A stretch of DNA of 26,788 nt from Akkermansiaceae bacterium UBA2367 (GCA_002344525.1 DDTJ01000020.1:1-26788); one strand, 5' to 3'; counted from the first letter of the stretch, positions 7,822-16,001 are shown. Numbers and translations: made by a program. Notes: generated from the letters alone by a model not told the origin.

Positions 7822-8956
7822 TCACAAATCGTCCCGCGACTCCCCGGCGACGTGGCCGCGCAGCTTCGCCTCGATGAAGGCGGCGAGTTCGCCGTCCATG
7901 ACCGCTTGGATATTGCTGGTCTCGCAGCCGGTGCGGTGGTCTTTGACCATTTGATAGGGCTGGAAGACGTAGGAGCGGATCTGGCTGCCGAAGCCGATCT
8001 CGCCTTTCTCGCCGTAGACCCGCTCCATCTCGGAGCGCTTCTTGTCCTCCTCGATCTGGAGGAGCTTGGCCTTGAGGATTTTCAGGGCGAGGTCGCGGTT
8101 CTTGTGCTGGCTGCGCTCGATGGTGCAGCGGACCATGACGCCGGACGGGAGGTGGCGCATGAGCACGCCGGTCTCGACCTTGTTCACGTTCTGCCCGCCC
8201 TTGCCGCCGGATCGCATGGTGGTGATCTCCAGATCCTTCTCGTCGACCTCGAAGGCGGGCTCCTCCTCCAGCTCGGGGGTGGCGTCGATGCTCGCGAAGG
8301 AGGTGTGCCGCCGCGCCTGCGAGTCGAAGGGGGAGATGCGCACGAGCCGATGGACGCCGCGCTCGCAGTTCAGGTAGCCGTAGGCGTTCTCGCCCTCGAA
8401 GCGAAGGGTCGCGCCGCGGATGCCGACTTCGTCGCCCTCCTGCACATCGACCATCTCGACCTTGAAGCCCTGCTGCTGGCCCCAGCGCTGGTACATGCGC
8501 AGGAGCATGTCGGCCCAGTCGCAGGCCTCGGTGCCGCCAGCCCCGGCGTGGATGGTGAGGAAGGCTCCTTCACGGTCGTGCGGACCGCTCAAGAGGGTCT
8601 GGAGCTCCACCTTGTCGAGGGCGGCCTCGATGGAGTCGACTTCCTTGAGCACCTCGGCGGCGGCGGTCTCGTCGTCCTCGTCGAGGGCCATTTCGACGAG
8701 CACGGAGAGGTCGGCGATGCGGGAGCCGAGTTCGCGCACGGGCAGAACCTTGCCCTTCAGCGAGGCGACCTCGCCCATCTTGCCTTGGGCGCGGGCCTTG
8801 TCCTCCCAGAACTCGGGCAGGTTCATCTCGGCCTCGACGGCCTCCAACTGGGCTTCCAGACTGGGGAAGTCAAAGATACCGCCTGAGCTCGGAGAGCCGG
8901 GCCTGAAGGGACTCCGTGGCGACGGCCTGGAGCTTTTCTCTGGTCTCTTGGTTCAT
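7822..8956 (-). CDS. prfB: Peptide chain release factor 2, programmed +1 frameshift
   Basis: RF2 terminates translation at UGA and UAA. The gene is in two frames: ATG at 8956 opens 28 codons ending in CTT, followed by in-frame UGA at 8872-8870. A +1 shift resumes at GAC (8871-8869) and reads to the stop at 7822, giving 377 residues in all. The stop-codon recognition tripeptide SPF is at about 208-210 and the catalytic GGQ at 253-255, inside GGKGGQNVNK; both are about 3 residues later than in E. coli RF2 (365 residues). Annotation without the shift would give a truncated protein starting at a TTG near 8847. It is divergent from recO, with 131 bases between starts. Confidence 0.95.
8869..8884 (-). 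promoter_or_regulatory. prfB programmed +1 frameshift signal
   Basis: On the minus strand the site reads AGGCGGTATCTTTGAC. It matches the classic E. coli site AGGGGGTATCTTTGAC except for one base in the Shine-Dalgarno-like AGGCGG, with the same 3-base spacing to the slippery CTT and the UGA-C context. When RF2 is scarce, slow termination at UGA allows CUU to slip to UUU and make RF2: an autoregulatory loop. This is known for the family and directly readable here. Confidence 0.95.
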
Positions 8957-9061
8957 GACGGGGCGTAGTGTTTCCACACTTCGGGGAAAGTTCAAGGGGT
9001 GGTTTTCGAACTTCACGGGGATTTGCGCAAGTGGCGAAGCGGGGGGACCTTGCCTCCGCCG

Positions 9062-9084
9062 AAGCGGCGGGACGCCGCTTCCAC
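9062..9084. repeat. Short palindromic dispersed repeat upstream of recO (copy 1)
   Basis: The core AAGCGGCGGGACGCCGCTT is a palindrome with 8-base arms and a GGA loop, followed by CCAC. The full 23 bases recur exactly, inverted, at 25641-25663 inside the kinase gene. The copy ends three bases before the recO ATG, so it occupies the ribosome-binding region. A transcript would form a GC-rich hairpin right at the initiation site. Confidence 0.8.
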
Positions 9085-9087
9085 TCG

Positions 9088-9615
9088 ATGAAAGCCCGCG
9101 GTACCCTCATCCGCCGTTTCCCGCTGACGGAGACGAGCCTGATCGTGCATTGGTGTACGCACGAGAGCGGTATCGTGAAGACGGTGGCGAAGGGCGCGCG
9201 CCGGCCGAAGAGTCCCTTCGCAGGGAGGCTCGACCTTTTCTACCGTTGCGAATTGGAGATCCATCCGGCGCGGGAGGGCGACCTGCATCTTTTGAAGGAT
9301 CTCACCGTGGAGAGCCCGCGCCTCGGTCTGCGGCGGAACTACCTGCAAACCCTCGCGGCCTCCTATTTCGTGAAGTGGATCGACCTTGTCGCCGAGGGTG
9401 GCACACCCCTGCCGGATCTGGCGGACCTCCTCGACCGCGGACTCGACTACCTCGACGGGCGCGACGCCGACCTCCGCGCCGTGCGGCATTATGAAAAGCA
9501 GCTCGCCGACCTCCTCGGTGTGGCCGAGCCGGGGATCGAGCCGCACCGCAGCCTCGGCCATCATTTCGGGGGTGTGCCGCCGCAGAGGGGGGAGCTGATG
9601 GATCGGATCGGGTGA
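9088..9615 (+). CDS. recO: DNA repair protein RecO, short form
   Basis: 175 residues. The N-terminal OB-fold (about 1-75) has the family pattern GTLIRRFPLTETSLIVHW, then TKxAKGARRPKS-like VAKGARRPKSPFAGRLDLF, which is diagnostic of RecO. The helical part follows. The family is usually near 240 residues with a Cys4 zinc site near the C-terminus; here no such cysteines are seen and the C-terminus is shortened. RecO loads RecA on SSB-coated DNA with RecR. The ATG at 9088 starts at the expected N-terminus, but its leader is a palindromic repeat with no clear Shine-Dalgarno. The frame is open upstream to 8968, so an upstream start that translates the repeat cannot be ruled out. Confidence 0.8.
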   Translation: MKARGTLIRRFPLTETSLIVHWCTHESGIVKTVAKGARRPKSPFAGRLDLFYRCELEIHPAREGDLHLLKDLTVESPRLGLRRNYLQTLAASYFVKWIDLVAEGGTPLPDLADLLDRGLDYLDGRDADLRAVRHYEKQLADLLGVAEPGIEPHRSLGHHFGGVPPQRGELMDRIG

Positions 9616-9642
9616 AGCGCAGCGCCGCTTCACCCGATCCGA
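9603..9642 (+). terminator. Strong hairpin overlapping the recO stop
   Basis: A 17-base-pair perfect stem (9603-9619 with 9626-9642; core GGATCGGGTGAAGCG / CGCTTCACCCGATCC) with a six-base loop spans the recO stop codon at 9613-9615. There is no T-run, so it could terminate with other factors or protect the 3' end. Confidence 0.6.
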
Positions 9643-9757
9643 CTCATACTCCTACTCTTCCTCCCGACTCCTGCTCCCCGGTTTTGAGTAGGAGCAGGAG
9701 GATGAGAATGAGTAGGGGGAAAAACCGAAACTCGAAGCTCGAAATCCGAAATCGACT
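9643..9757. repeat. Purine/pyrimidine-biased inverted low-complexity repeat
   Basis: A pyrimidine-rich run of ACTCCTACTC units is mirrored by GAGTAGGAGCAGGAG units. The best stem is CTCCTGCTCC (9668-9677) with GGAGCAGGAG (9691-9700), loop 13. It is followed by AACTCGAAGCTCGAAATCCGAAA-type text (about 9725-9750), the inverse of the repeat near 4193-4227. It fills the gap between recO and the cupin gene; no gene is seen. Confidence 0.6.
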
Positions 9758-9789
9758 TTTCCCCTCGAATCGGCGACGGTGCGGGCGCG

Positions 9790-10128
9790 ATGCAAGGATC
9801 GAACCTGTTTGAAATGGTGACGTCGGATTTTCTCGACGAATGGGTCGAGGTGCTCGCCGAGGGGAGGGGGCAGGTCCGCATCGTGCGCCTCGTTTCGCAG
9901 GGGCAGGCCTCGCCCGACGGATTCTGGTACGACCAGGACGAGCACGAGTGGGTCGCGCTGCTCAGCGGGTCGGCGGTCCTGAGCTTCGAGGACGCGGCCA
10001 CCGGTGCGGTCCGCGCCGTGCCGATGAAGCCGGGCGACTGGCTCCACATCCCGCCCCGCTCGCGGCATCGGGTCGAGAGCACCGCGCCCGGCGAGCCGAC
10101 GGTCTGGCTGGCGGTGCATTGGGGGTGA
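9790..10128 (+). CDS. Small cupin-domain protein
   Basis: 112 residues forming a single cupin barrel. Cupin motif 1 is degenerate around YDQDEHEWVALLSG (His52, Glu53), and motif 2 is PGDWLHIPPRSRHRVE (81-96) with a candidate metal-binding His at 93. The form matches small stand-alone cupins of unknown function (for example those annotated as phosphoribosylaminoimidazole-carboxylase-like cupins). It is cytoplasmic with no signal peptide. It precedes the M19 dipeptidase homologue by 81 bases on the same strand and may share its transcript. The substrate cannot be inferred. Confidence 0.8.
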   Translation: MQGSNLFEMVTSDFLDEWVEVLAEGRGQVRIVRLVSQGQASPDGFWYDQDEHEWVALLSGSAVLSFEDAATGAVRAVPMKPGDWLHIPPRSRHRVESTAPGEPTVWLAVHWG

Positions 10129-10209
10129 GGGCACCGTCGTGGACAAGGGGCGCGAATCGGCCTGGCTTTGCCTTGCCGTCGCGTTTCCGGCGGCGCACCA
10201 TGCCTCGAT

Positions 10210-11529
10210 ATGAAACGACGTGATCTGCTCAAAAGCGCCGCGATCCCCCTGACGATGGCGGGTGGCTTGAACGCCGTCCCCGCCGAGGCGGGCGATCCGC
10301 TGGCGGAAATGTCCGAGAACCTGCCCGCCGACATCCAGCAGCGGCGGGACGCGGCCCTCGCCATCCTGCAACCCTCCGCCCGCGACTTGGAGCATGGTCT
10401 GAAGCTCCACGCCGACAGCCTCGTCTTCGATTCCTATTCCTTCTCCCCGACTTCCGCGATCGACGGCGAGACCATCCGCGAGGCGACGATGGCGGGGGCC
10501 TCGGACATCGAGCTCGAGGACTTGCGCGAGGACATGATGATGACCCGGCACGTCACCGTCGAGCACGAGCGGGAGGAGTATTTCCGGGCTTGGAAAGCCT
10601 CGGGCGTGACCTGCGTCTTCCAGAACGCGGGCCAGGAATGCCAGGACCCCCTGCGCCTGATCAAGCGCCTCGCCCGTTTCACCTACGCCACCGATTTCCT
10701 GAAGGAGTTCGTTTTCCGCGCCGCCAACCCCGACGAGATCGTGAAAGCGAAGGAGCAGGGCCGCCGCTGCCTCTACCTCACCGGCAACGGGGTTCCCCTG
10801 ACCCAGCAGTGGGAATCCATCCCCGACGAGCTGCGCTATGTCCGCGTCTTCCAGCAGCTCGGCATCCGCATGATGCACCTCACCTACCAGCGGCGCAACA
10901 TGATCGGCGACGGCTGTGGCGAGCCGGGCAACGCGGGTCTCAGCGACTTCGGGCGGGCCGTGGTCCGGGAGATGAACCGCCTCGGGGTGATCGTCGATTG
11001 CGCCCATTCGGGATGGCGCACCAGCCTTGAATCCGCCCTCGCCTCGGAGAAGCCCATGGTCGCGAGCCACACCGTCGCGGCGGGCTTGCACGAGCATTTC
11101 CGGGGCAAGCCCGACGAGGTGATCAAAGCCATCGCGGACACCGGCGGCCTCGTCGGGATCTGCTGCATCTCGCGCTTCCTCGGCGGGAAGGGGGACATCG
11201 TCGCCCTGCTCGACCACATCGACTACGTGGCGAAGAAATTCGGCGTCGATCACGTCGCCATCGGCACGGACGTGGGGCACAGCTCCAGCTTCGGCGTCGA
11301 GGAGCGGAAGAAGGCCGCTGTGTCCGGTCTGCGCCGCCGTCGCGAGCCCTTCCGCTCGCTCTGGCCGAAGGACGACTTCGTGCCGGGCGAGGGTGCGGTG
11401 GACAGCATCGCTTGGACCAACTGGCCGCTCTTCACCGTGGGGCTGGTGCAGCGGGGCTACAGCGACGGGGACATCCGCAAGATCGTCGGCGGCAACGTCC
11501 TCCGCGTCGCCCGGGCGGATCAGGGGTAG
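10210..11529 (+). CDS. M19 (renal dipeptidase-like) amidohydrolase homologue with altered metal site
   Basis: 439 residues. The N-terminus MKRRDLLKSAAIPLTMAGG looks like a Tat signal (twin Arg, then LL). The body matches peptidase M19: VDCAH (His266), ASHT (His287), DTGGLVGIC and IGTD. Spacing of 21 between His266 and His287 equals that of human DPEP1 ligands His198 and His219. The N-terminal metal motif HxD, normally DGHNDLP, reads DSYSFSP here (Tyr76, Phe78), and the bridging Glu segment reads LYLTGNGVP without Glu. Three of five expected ligands seem missing. It is therefore either a different mono-metal enzyme or a non-catalytic relative. ATG 10210 was chosen for the Tat signal. Confidence 0.75.
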   Translation: MKRRDLLKSAAIPLTMAGGLNAVPAEAGDPLAEMSENLPADIQQRRDAALAILQPSARDLEHGLKLHADSLVFDSYSFSPTSAIDGETIREATMAGASDIELEDLREDMMMTRHVTVEHEREEYFRAWKASGVTCVFQNAGQECQDPLRLIKRLARFTYATDFLKEFVFRAANPDEIVKAKEQGRRCLYLTGNGVPLTQQWESIPDELRYVRVFQQLGIRMMHLTYQRRNMIGDGCGEPGNAGLSDFGRAVVREMNRLGVIVDCAHSGWRTSLESALASEKPMVASHTVAAGLHEHFRGKPDEVIKAIADTGGLVGICCISRFLGGKGDIVALLDHIDYVAKKFGVDHVAIGTDVGHSSSFGVEERKKAAVSGLRRRREPFRSLWPKDDFVPGEGAVDSIAWTNWPLFTVGLVQRGYSDGDIRKIVGGNVLRVARADQG

Positions 11530-11606
11530 CGGTTCGAGGGCGGAATCTGTAGCTGAGGACCTGGCATCGTTGGATGTCCGGGCCCGGCCCCACAGTGCAA
11601 CAAAGG

Positions 11607-11694
11607 GGAGCGTGGGCACTCCTGCCCACAACCCAGGAATCATGGCGGCGAAGCCGCGTCTATTTCAAAGTGTGGACAGGAGTGTCTGCGCTCC
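11607..11694. repeat. Inverted-repeat element between convergent genes
   Basis: The arms 11607-11630 (GGAGCGTGGGCACTCCTGCC...) and 11671-11694 match inverted at 20 of 24 positions. The middle has a small GCGGC-GAA-GCCGC stem. It lies between the 3' ends of the M19 gene and moxR, so it can act as a two-way terminator. The remaining bases 11530-11606 hold no gene. Confidence 0.65.
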
Positions 11695-11701
11695 GCCGCC
11701 C

Positions 11702-12655
11702 TTATTCCACCGCCACCGTCTCCAGCAGTTCCTCCAGCAGCAGCCGCAAGGCCGAGCGTTTCCCCGCCGCGCCGTCGCGGTCGAATTCGCCTTCCCCCGC
11801 CTCGACGCGGTGCAGCACCGCCGGAACGAAGGCCCGCTTCACATCCTCGGGATAGACGGCCTCGTGCCCCTCCAGAAAGGCCATGGCCCGCGCCGTTTGC
11901 ATGATGGCGAGGGCACCGCGGTTGCTGATGGCGGCGTCGAGTTCGGGATGGTGCCGGATCGCGTCGCAGAGCCGGATGACATGGCGGAAGATCGCATCGG
12001 CGGCGGGCAGGGTGCGCACGCGGCGCTGCCATTGCTTGACTTCGCCGAGGTCCAGATGCGGTCCCGCTTCGGCGTCGGAACTCTCTCTGGCGAGACGGGC
12101 GGCGTGCTGTTTCAAAATCCCGGCCCGGGTCTCGCTGTCCGGCAGGCTCATCTCGATGGAGACGAGGAAGCGGTCGAGTTGCGGCGCGGGCAGGGGGAAG
12201 GTGCCAGCGCGGTGGCGGTTGTTCCGTGTCGCGACGACTTGGAAGACCGCGGGCAGGGACCGGGTCGAGCCATCGACGGTGACTTGGCCCTCGTTCATGC
12301 ACTCCAGCAAGGCGCTTTGCAGGCGCGGCCCGGCGCGGTTGATCTCGTCGGCGAGGAGGAGGTTGGCGAAGACGGGACCCTCGACGAATTCGAAGGCATC
12401 GCGGTCCTGCCGATAGAGGGAGTAGCCGACGAGATCGGCGGGGAGCAGGTCGGGGGTGAACTGGACCCGCTTGAAGACGCCCGAGACCGACTGCGCCAAG
12501 GTCTTGGCGAGAGTCGTCTTGCCCACTCCGGGAGGCCCTTCGATGAGGGCGTGCCCGCCTGCGAGAAGGGCGGCGATGAGTTCGTGGACCGCCGCCTCCG
12601 CGCCGAGAACGGAGGCGTTCAGATGGGCGACGAGAGATTTGAGCGAGGCGTCCAC
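11702..12655 (-). CDS. MoxR-family AAA+ ATPase
   Basis: 317 residues of the AAA_3/MoxR type. Walker A is GPPGVGKTTLAK (about 40-51), with the downstream signature QFTPDLLPADLVGYSLY (about 69-85), Walker B LLLADEINRA (about 100-109), sensor 1 VVATRNNRHRAGTFPLP and the Arg finger region QLDRFL. The lid domain carries the usual NRGALAIMQTARA. MoxR proteins act as chaperones that help assemble or activate partner complexes, often with DUF58/VWA proteins. Here the gene is alone behind argS (15-base gap, same strand), so the usual partners are absent from the window. The start is GTG at 12655; no better ATG is visible. Confidence 0.9.
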   Translation of the reverse strand: MDASLKSLVAHLNASVLGAEAAVHELIAALLAGGHALIEGPPGVGKTTLAKTLAQSVSGVFKRVQFTPDLLPADLVGYSLYRQDRDAFEFVEGPVFANLLLADEINRAGPRLQSALLECMNEGQVTVDGSTRSLPAVFQVVATRNNRHRAGTFPLPAPQLDRFLVSIEMSLPDSETRAGILKQHAARLARESSDAEAGPHLDLGEVKQWQRRVRTLPAADAIFRHVIRLCDAIRHHPELDAAISNRGALAIMQTARAMAFLEGHEAVYPEDVKRAFVPAVLHRVEAGEGEFDRDGAAGKRSALRLLLEELLETVAVE

Positions 12656-12670
12656 GGTTCGGGGTAAGGT

Positions 12671-14404
12671 TCACATTCTCTCCGTCGTGCGGATGCCGAG
12701 GAGTCCGAGCCCGTGCCGGAGGACGCGGCCAGTCAATTCGGTGAGAGCGAGACGGGTGTGGCGCACGTCTCCCTCGACCTTCAGCACGGGGCAGGCCTCC
12801 CAGAACTGGTGGTAGGTCGTGGCCAGTTCGTAGAGGTAGGCGGCGAGGGCGTTGGGGCGGAAGTCGTCCAGCACCGTCGGCACGGTCTCGGCGTATTGGG
12901 CGAGCTTCGACAGAAGAGTCTTCTCCGCCTCGTCCGACAGGGTCAGGTCGCCGCCGGCCGGGTCGAAGCCGCTGCCCAGCTTGCGGAAGAGGGAGCGGGT
13001 GCGCACGTAGGCGTTGATGAGATAGGGCGCGGTGTTGCCCTTGAGACTGAGCATGGTGTCCCAGTCGAAAATGTAGTCCGTCATGCGGAACTGGCTCAGC
13101 TCCGCGTATTTCACCGAGCCGATTCCGACGGTCTCGGCGATCACGCGCTTCTCCTCCTCGGGCAGGTCGGGGTTCTTCTCCTCGATGATGGCGCGGGCGC
13201 GCTCGACCGATTCGGCGAGCACGTCGGCGAGTTGCACGGTGTCGCCGGAGCGGGTCTTCAGCATCTTGCGGTCCTTGCCGAGAATGCTGCCGAAGGGGAT
13301 GTGCCGCAGGTCCGCCGTCTGGCCGCGACGCTTCGCGATGGCGAAAATCTGCTCGAAGTGAAGCTGCTGCGGCGCTCCCACGACATACCAGATCGCGTCG
13401 GCCCCGAGTTCCTCGATGCGGAAGTCGATCGTGGCGAGGTCGGTGGTGGCGTAGAGGAAACCGCCGTCGGATTTTCGGATCAGGGTCGGCTTGTCGGCGA
13501 GGCGCTCGTCGTCGCGCAGGAAGACGCAGATCGCGCCCTCGCTCTCCTCGGCAATGCCTTGCGCGAGCAAGTCGTCCACGAGCGGGGCGAGGCGGTCGTT
13601 GTAGAAGCTCTCGCCATACCAGTGGTCGAAGCTCACGTCGAGGCGGCCGTAGATTTTTTGCAGACCCTGTTTCGACAGTTCGACGCAGCGCTCCCAGATG
13701 GCGAGATTCTCCACGTCGCCGGATTGCAGCTTCACCAGTTCGGCCTTGCAGGCGGCGAGGACGGCCTCGTCCGCCTTGGTCCGCGCGTTCACCTCGCGAT
13801 AGACGCGGAGCAGTTCGGGGATGGGATCGGCCGCGAGGGCGGCTTCGTCGAGGAGCTGCTTCCAGCCCCACAAGATCATGCCGAACTGCGTGCCCCAGTC
13901 GCCGATGTGGTTGTCGGCGATGACGCGGTGCCCGAGGAAACGCGCCACCCGCCCGAGGCTGTCTCCGAGGATGGTGCTGCGGATGTGCCCGACGTGCATG
14001 GGCTTGGCCACGTTCGGCGCGGAGAAATCGAGGACGATGGTCCGCGGCGAGTCGGTCGTGGCGACGCCGAGACGCTCGGAGTCGTCGAGCAGCGCGGCGA
14101 AGCGCTCGACGAGGGCCGCTTCGCTGAGGCGGAAATTGACGAAGCCCGGTCCCGCGATCTCCGGCGTCTCGGAGAGACCCTCGCCGTCGAAGGCGGCGAC
14201 GATGGCAGCGGCGACCTCGCGGGGATTTTTCCGCAGGGCCTTCGCGAGGATCATCGCCGCGTTCGACTGGTAGTCGCCGAACTGGCGGTTCTGCGTGGGA
14301 TCGACTTGGACGGCGAAATCCGTCGGCAGGTCGGCGGCGAAGGGAGTGCGGGCGAGGGCCTCGCGCAGGCGAGAGGCGAGGAGGTCGGCGAAGGTGTCGG
14401 GCAT
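12671..14404 (-). CDS. argS: Arginyl-tRNA synthetase
   Basis: 577 residues, normal for class I ArgRS. It contains the N-terminal Arg_tRNA_synt_N domain (1-105), the HIGH signature as HVGH within SAPNVAKPMHVGHIRST (about 128-144), the diagnostic NHIGDWGTQFG (about 165-175), a KMSKS-like GKDRKMLKTRSGDT (about 375-388), and a C-terminal DALR anticodon-binding domain ending in RTTERM. It charges tRNA-Arg with arginine. It is the first gene of a probable argS-moxR operon. Upstream is a 540-base gap with repeats and no gene. Confidence 0.97.
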   Translation of the reverse strand: MPDTFADLLASRLREALARTPFAADLPTDFAVQVDPTQNRQFGDYQSNAAMILAKALRKNPREVAAAIVAAFDGEGLSETPEIAGPGFVNFRLSEAALVERFAALLDDSERLGVATTDSPRTIVLDFSAPNVAKPMHVGHIRSTILGDSLGRVARFLGHRVIADNHIGDWGTQFGMILWGWKQLLDEAALAADPIPELLRVYREVNARTKADEAVLAACKAELVKLQSGDVENLAIWERCVELSKQGLQKIYGRLDVSFDHWYGESFYNDRLAPLVDDLLAQGIAEESEGAICVFLRDDERLADKPTLIRKSDGGFLYATTDLATIDFRIEELGADAIWYVVGAPQQLHFEQIFAIAKRRGQTADLRHIPFGSILGKDRKMLKTRSGDTVQLADVLAESVERARAIIEEKNPDLPEEEKRVIAETVGIGSVKYAELSQFRMTDYIFDWDTMLSLKGNTAPYLINAYVRTRSLFRKLGSGFDPAGGDLTLSDEAEKTLLSKLAQYAETVPTVLDDFRPNALAAYLYELATTYHQFWEACPVLKVEGDVRHTRLALTELTGRVLRHGLGLLGIRTTERM

Positions 14405-14448
14405 GGATGGGGTGGGGGAGAGAGGGATATTTCCACGTTTCGCCTATT

Positions 14449-14598
14449 GAGCCAATTGCAAAACCTTCTTCCATTTGCGGCGATTCGCGTTCCATTCGCG
14501 AAAATTCGCGTTTCTCATCATTTTCAGACGCGAATAACCGCAAATCTCCGCGAATGCTCGCGAATCAGGACCGACGAAAGGAGTTTTGCAATCGCCTC
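14449..14598. mobile_element. MITE-like inverted repeat with flanking direct repeat
   Basis: The arms at 14449-14470 (GAGCCAATTGCAAAACC...) and 14577-14598 match inverted at about 18 of 22 bases. The body is rich in TTCGCG and CGCGAA units. The heptamer CTATTGA occurs directly at 14444-14450 and 14598-14604, consistent with a target-site duplication. No transposase is present. It starts about 45 bases upstream of the argS start and could lie in the argS leader. Confidence 0.6.
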
Positions 14599-14651
14599 TA
14601 TTGATAAACGAGTTACATGGATGCCTGTGAAAACCGGAAAAGACGGGGAGG

Positions 14652-14668
14652 GGGACTTTCCAAGTCCC
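14652..14668. repeat. Short perfect hairpin
   Basis: GGGACTTTCCAAGTCCC forms a 7-base stem with a 3-base loop. It lies between two larger repeats in the argS-EIIA gap and looks like a small palindromic intergenic unit. Confidence 0.5.
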
Positions 14669-14683
14669 AGTGGGCGGAAGCAT

Positions 14684-14853
14684 GGTAGGGACGGCTGGCC
14701 CAGCCGTCCGCCGTGGTGATCCGCCGATCCAGCCATTCGGCGGCAGCCGGGTGGGGCGAACCGTCCCGGTGAGCCGCTGCGGAGCAAGGGCGTGACAGAC
14801 GGGAAAAACGTTTCTCGGTCGAAGACGGCTCGGCAGGGACGCCTCGCCCCACC
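14684..14853 (-). repeat. VGRGVPAEPS-type dispersed repeat, copy A
   Basis: On the minus strand this element reads GTGGGGCGAGGCGTCCCTGC at its left end and closes with CACCGGGACGGTTCGCCCCA followed by CCCGGCTGCCGCC. The two ends are themselves imperfect inverted copies of each other. The same blocks occur at 18329-18440 and, partly, at 22994-23040. At the plus-strand left end is a separate perfect palindrome with 10-base arms (14689-14698 and 14700-14709, GGACGGCTGG). No gene is supported in this gap up to 14941. Confidence 0.75.
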
Positions 14854-14941
14854 CTCGCCAAGCCGCTCGGAGGGGATGGCGGACAGGCGGCTTTTCAGAG
14901 GTGCCCGGATGGATTGACGGCATCGGATTCAGGAATTGGGA

Positions 14942-15400
14942 TCAGGCCAGCGAGGAGAGCACCGCGAGCAGGTCGTCCTCGTCCGCGGCGTCGGCGAGGC
15001 GGGCGAGGATTTCCGCGAGGCCCAGATCCCTCGCGATCGTGGCGAGAGTGCGGAGGTGGAGGGTGTGCTCCGCCGCCGGAACCATGAAGAGGACGATGAA
15101 ACGCGCCGGGACGTGATCGACCGCTTGGAAATCGATGCCCTCCGCCGAGCGGCCGAAGACCGCCACGACTTCGTCGAGGCCTGGGAGGAAGCAATGCGGC
15201 ACCGCGATGCCGCGGCCGATGCCCGTGCTGCATTCCTCCTCCCGCAGGCGGAAGGCCTCCATCGCCGCCTCGCTCCGCTCCAGCGGGAAGGCACCCGAGG
15301 CCACGAGGTGGCCGAGGAGCTCCGAGATCGCCTCGAAGCGTTCGTGCGACCGCATCTCGGCGATCACCCGACCGGGAGCGATGAGGTCGGCCAAGGTCAT
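14942..15400 (-). CDS. PTS EIIA (PtsN/EIIA-Ntr-like) domain protein
   Basis: 152 residues, a single PTS_EIIA_2 domain. The phospho-acceptor signature is GIGRGIAVPHCF (60-71), with His69 as the expected phosphorylated residue. The N-terminal LADLIAPGRV and a C-terminal EDDLLAVLSSL helix match the PtsN length (about 150-160). In other bacteria EIIA-Ntr regulates potassium uptake, nitrogen and envelope stress rather than sugar transport. No PTS permease, HPr or rpoN is in the window. ATG 15400 was chosen because it begins the domain; upstream codons have no similarity. It is divergent from the phosphatase gene. Confidence 0.85.
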   Translation of the reverse strand: MTLADLIAPGRVIAEMRSHERFEAISELLGHLVASGAFPLERSEAAMEAFRLREEECSTGIGRGIAVPHCFLPGLDEVVAVFGRSAEGIDFQAVDHVPARFIVLFMVPAAEHTLHLRTLATIARDLGLAEILARLADAADEDDLLAVLSSLA

Positions 15401-15533
15401 AGGGCGATGGGATTGGGACAGGGGAAAGGCGCGTTGAGCATAAGCACGGGAACCCGCCAATCAAGGCAGTTTTTCCCGCTTGCGGCTTTACATTCCCCCG
15501 TTCGCGGTTCCATTGCCTCCTCCCCACCTTGAA

Positions 15534-16001
15534 ATGAGCCGCCGCGTCCTCTTCGTCTGCACCGGAAACGTCTGCCGCAGCCCCATGGCCGAGGGCTTCC
15601 TGCGGCACATGGCGAGGAAGGCGGGCGCGGACATCGAGGTCGGCTCGGCCGGACTCGGGGCGATGGAGGACATGACCCCGAGCCGGAACTCCGTCATCGC
15701 CATGGACGAGGAGGGTATCGACATCTCGCGGCAGCGCAGCCGCATGCTCACCCCCGAGATGGTCGAGGACTACACCCACATCTTCGGCCTCGGCAGCGGC
15801 CACGCCGAGGCGATCCGAGGCTATTTCCCCGAGGCCCGGGAGAAGACCTTCGTCCTGCGCGAGTTCATCGCCGACGGTCTCGATCTGGAAGTGCCCGACC
15901 CCATCGGCGGCGACCTCGACGAATACCGCCTCACCCGCAATCTCATCAAAGAGGCCATGCCCTCCATTCTGAGATTCGTCCTCACCGGGGATCCGGCGTG
16001 A
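15534..16001 (+). CDS. Low-molecular-weight protein tyrosine phosphatase
   Basis: 155 residues. The catalytic P-loop is CTGNVCRSP (9-17), with nucleophile Cys9 and Arg15 in the CX5R pattern. The general acid sits in VPDPIGG (about 121-127, Asp in DP). Length and both motifs match LMW-PTP. In bacteria these enzymes often counter tyrosine kinases that control polysaccharide export; no BY-kinase is in the window. The start ATG 15534 precedes the usual strand RRVLFVCTGN. A tandem GGGTCAT repeat begins directly after the stop. Confidence 0.92.
   Translation: MSRRVLFVCTGNVCRSPMAEGFLRHMARKAGADIEVGSAGLGAMEDMTPSRNSVIAMDEEGIDISRQRSRMLTPEMVEDYTHIFGLGSGHAEAIRGYFPEAREKTFVLREFIADGLDLEVPDPIGGDLDEYRLTRNLIKEAMPSILRFVLTGDPA

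Noticed and set aside
8870..8872. Apparent nonsense mutation or frameshift error in prfB
   Set aside because: The context is the known programmed +1 frameshift signal with correct spacing, so the gene is intact.
6946..8886. 646-codon plus-strand frame opposite the peptidase and prfB
   Set aside because: Antisense to prfB and the C39-like gene, both recognisable by catalytic motifs.
9652..11643. 663-codon minus-strand frame opposite the cupin and M19 genes
   Set aside because: Antisense shadow that runs through repeat DNA at both ends; no domain pattern.
11640..14543. 967-codon minus-strand frame across moxR and argS
   Set aside because: It overlaps two well-supported genes in another frame on the same strand and is Arg/Pro-rich noise.
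14613..14861. Small frames on the minus strand in the argS-EIIA gap
   Set aside because: Their products (VGRGVPAEPS type) are translations of the dispersed repeat found in two other gaps.
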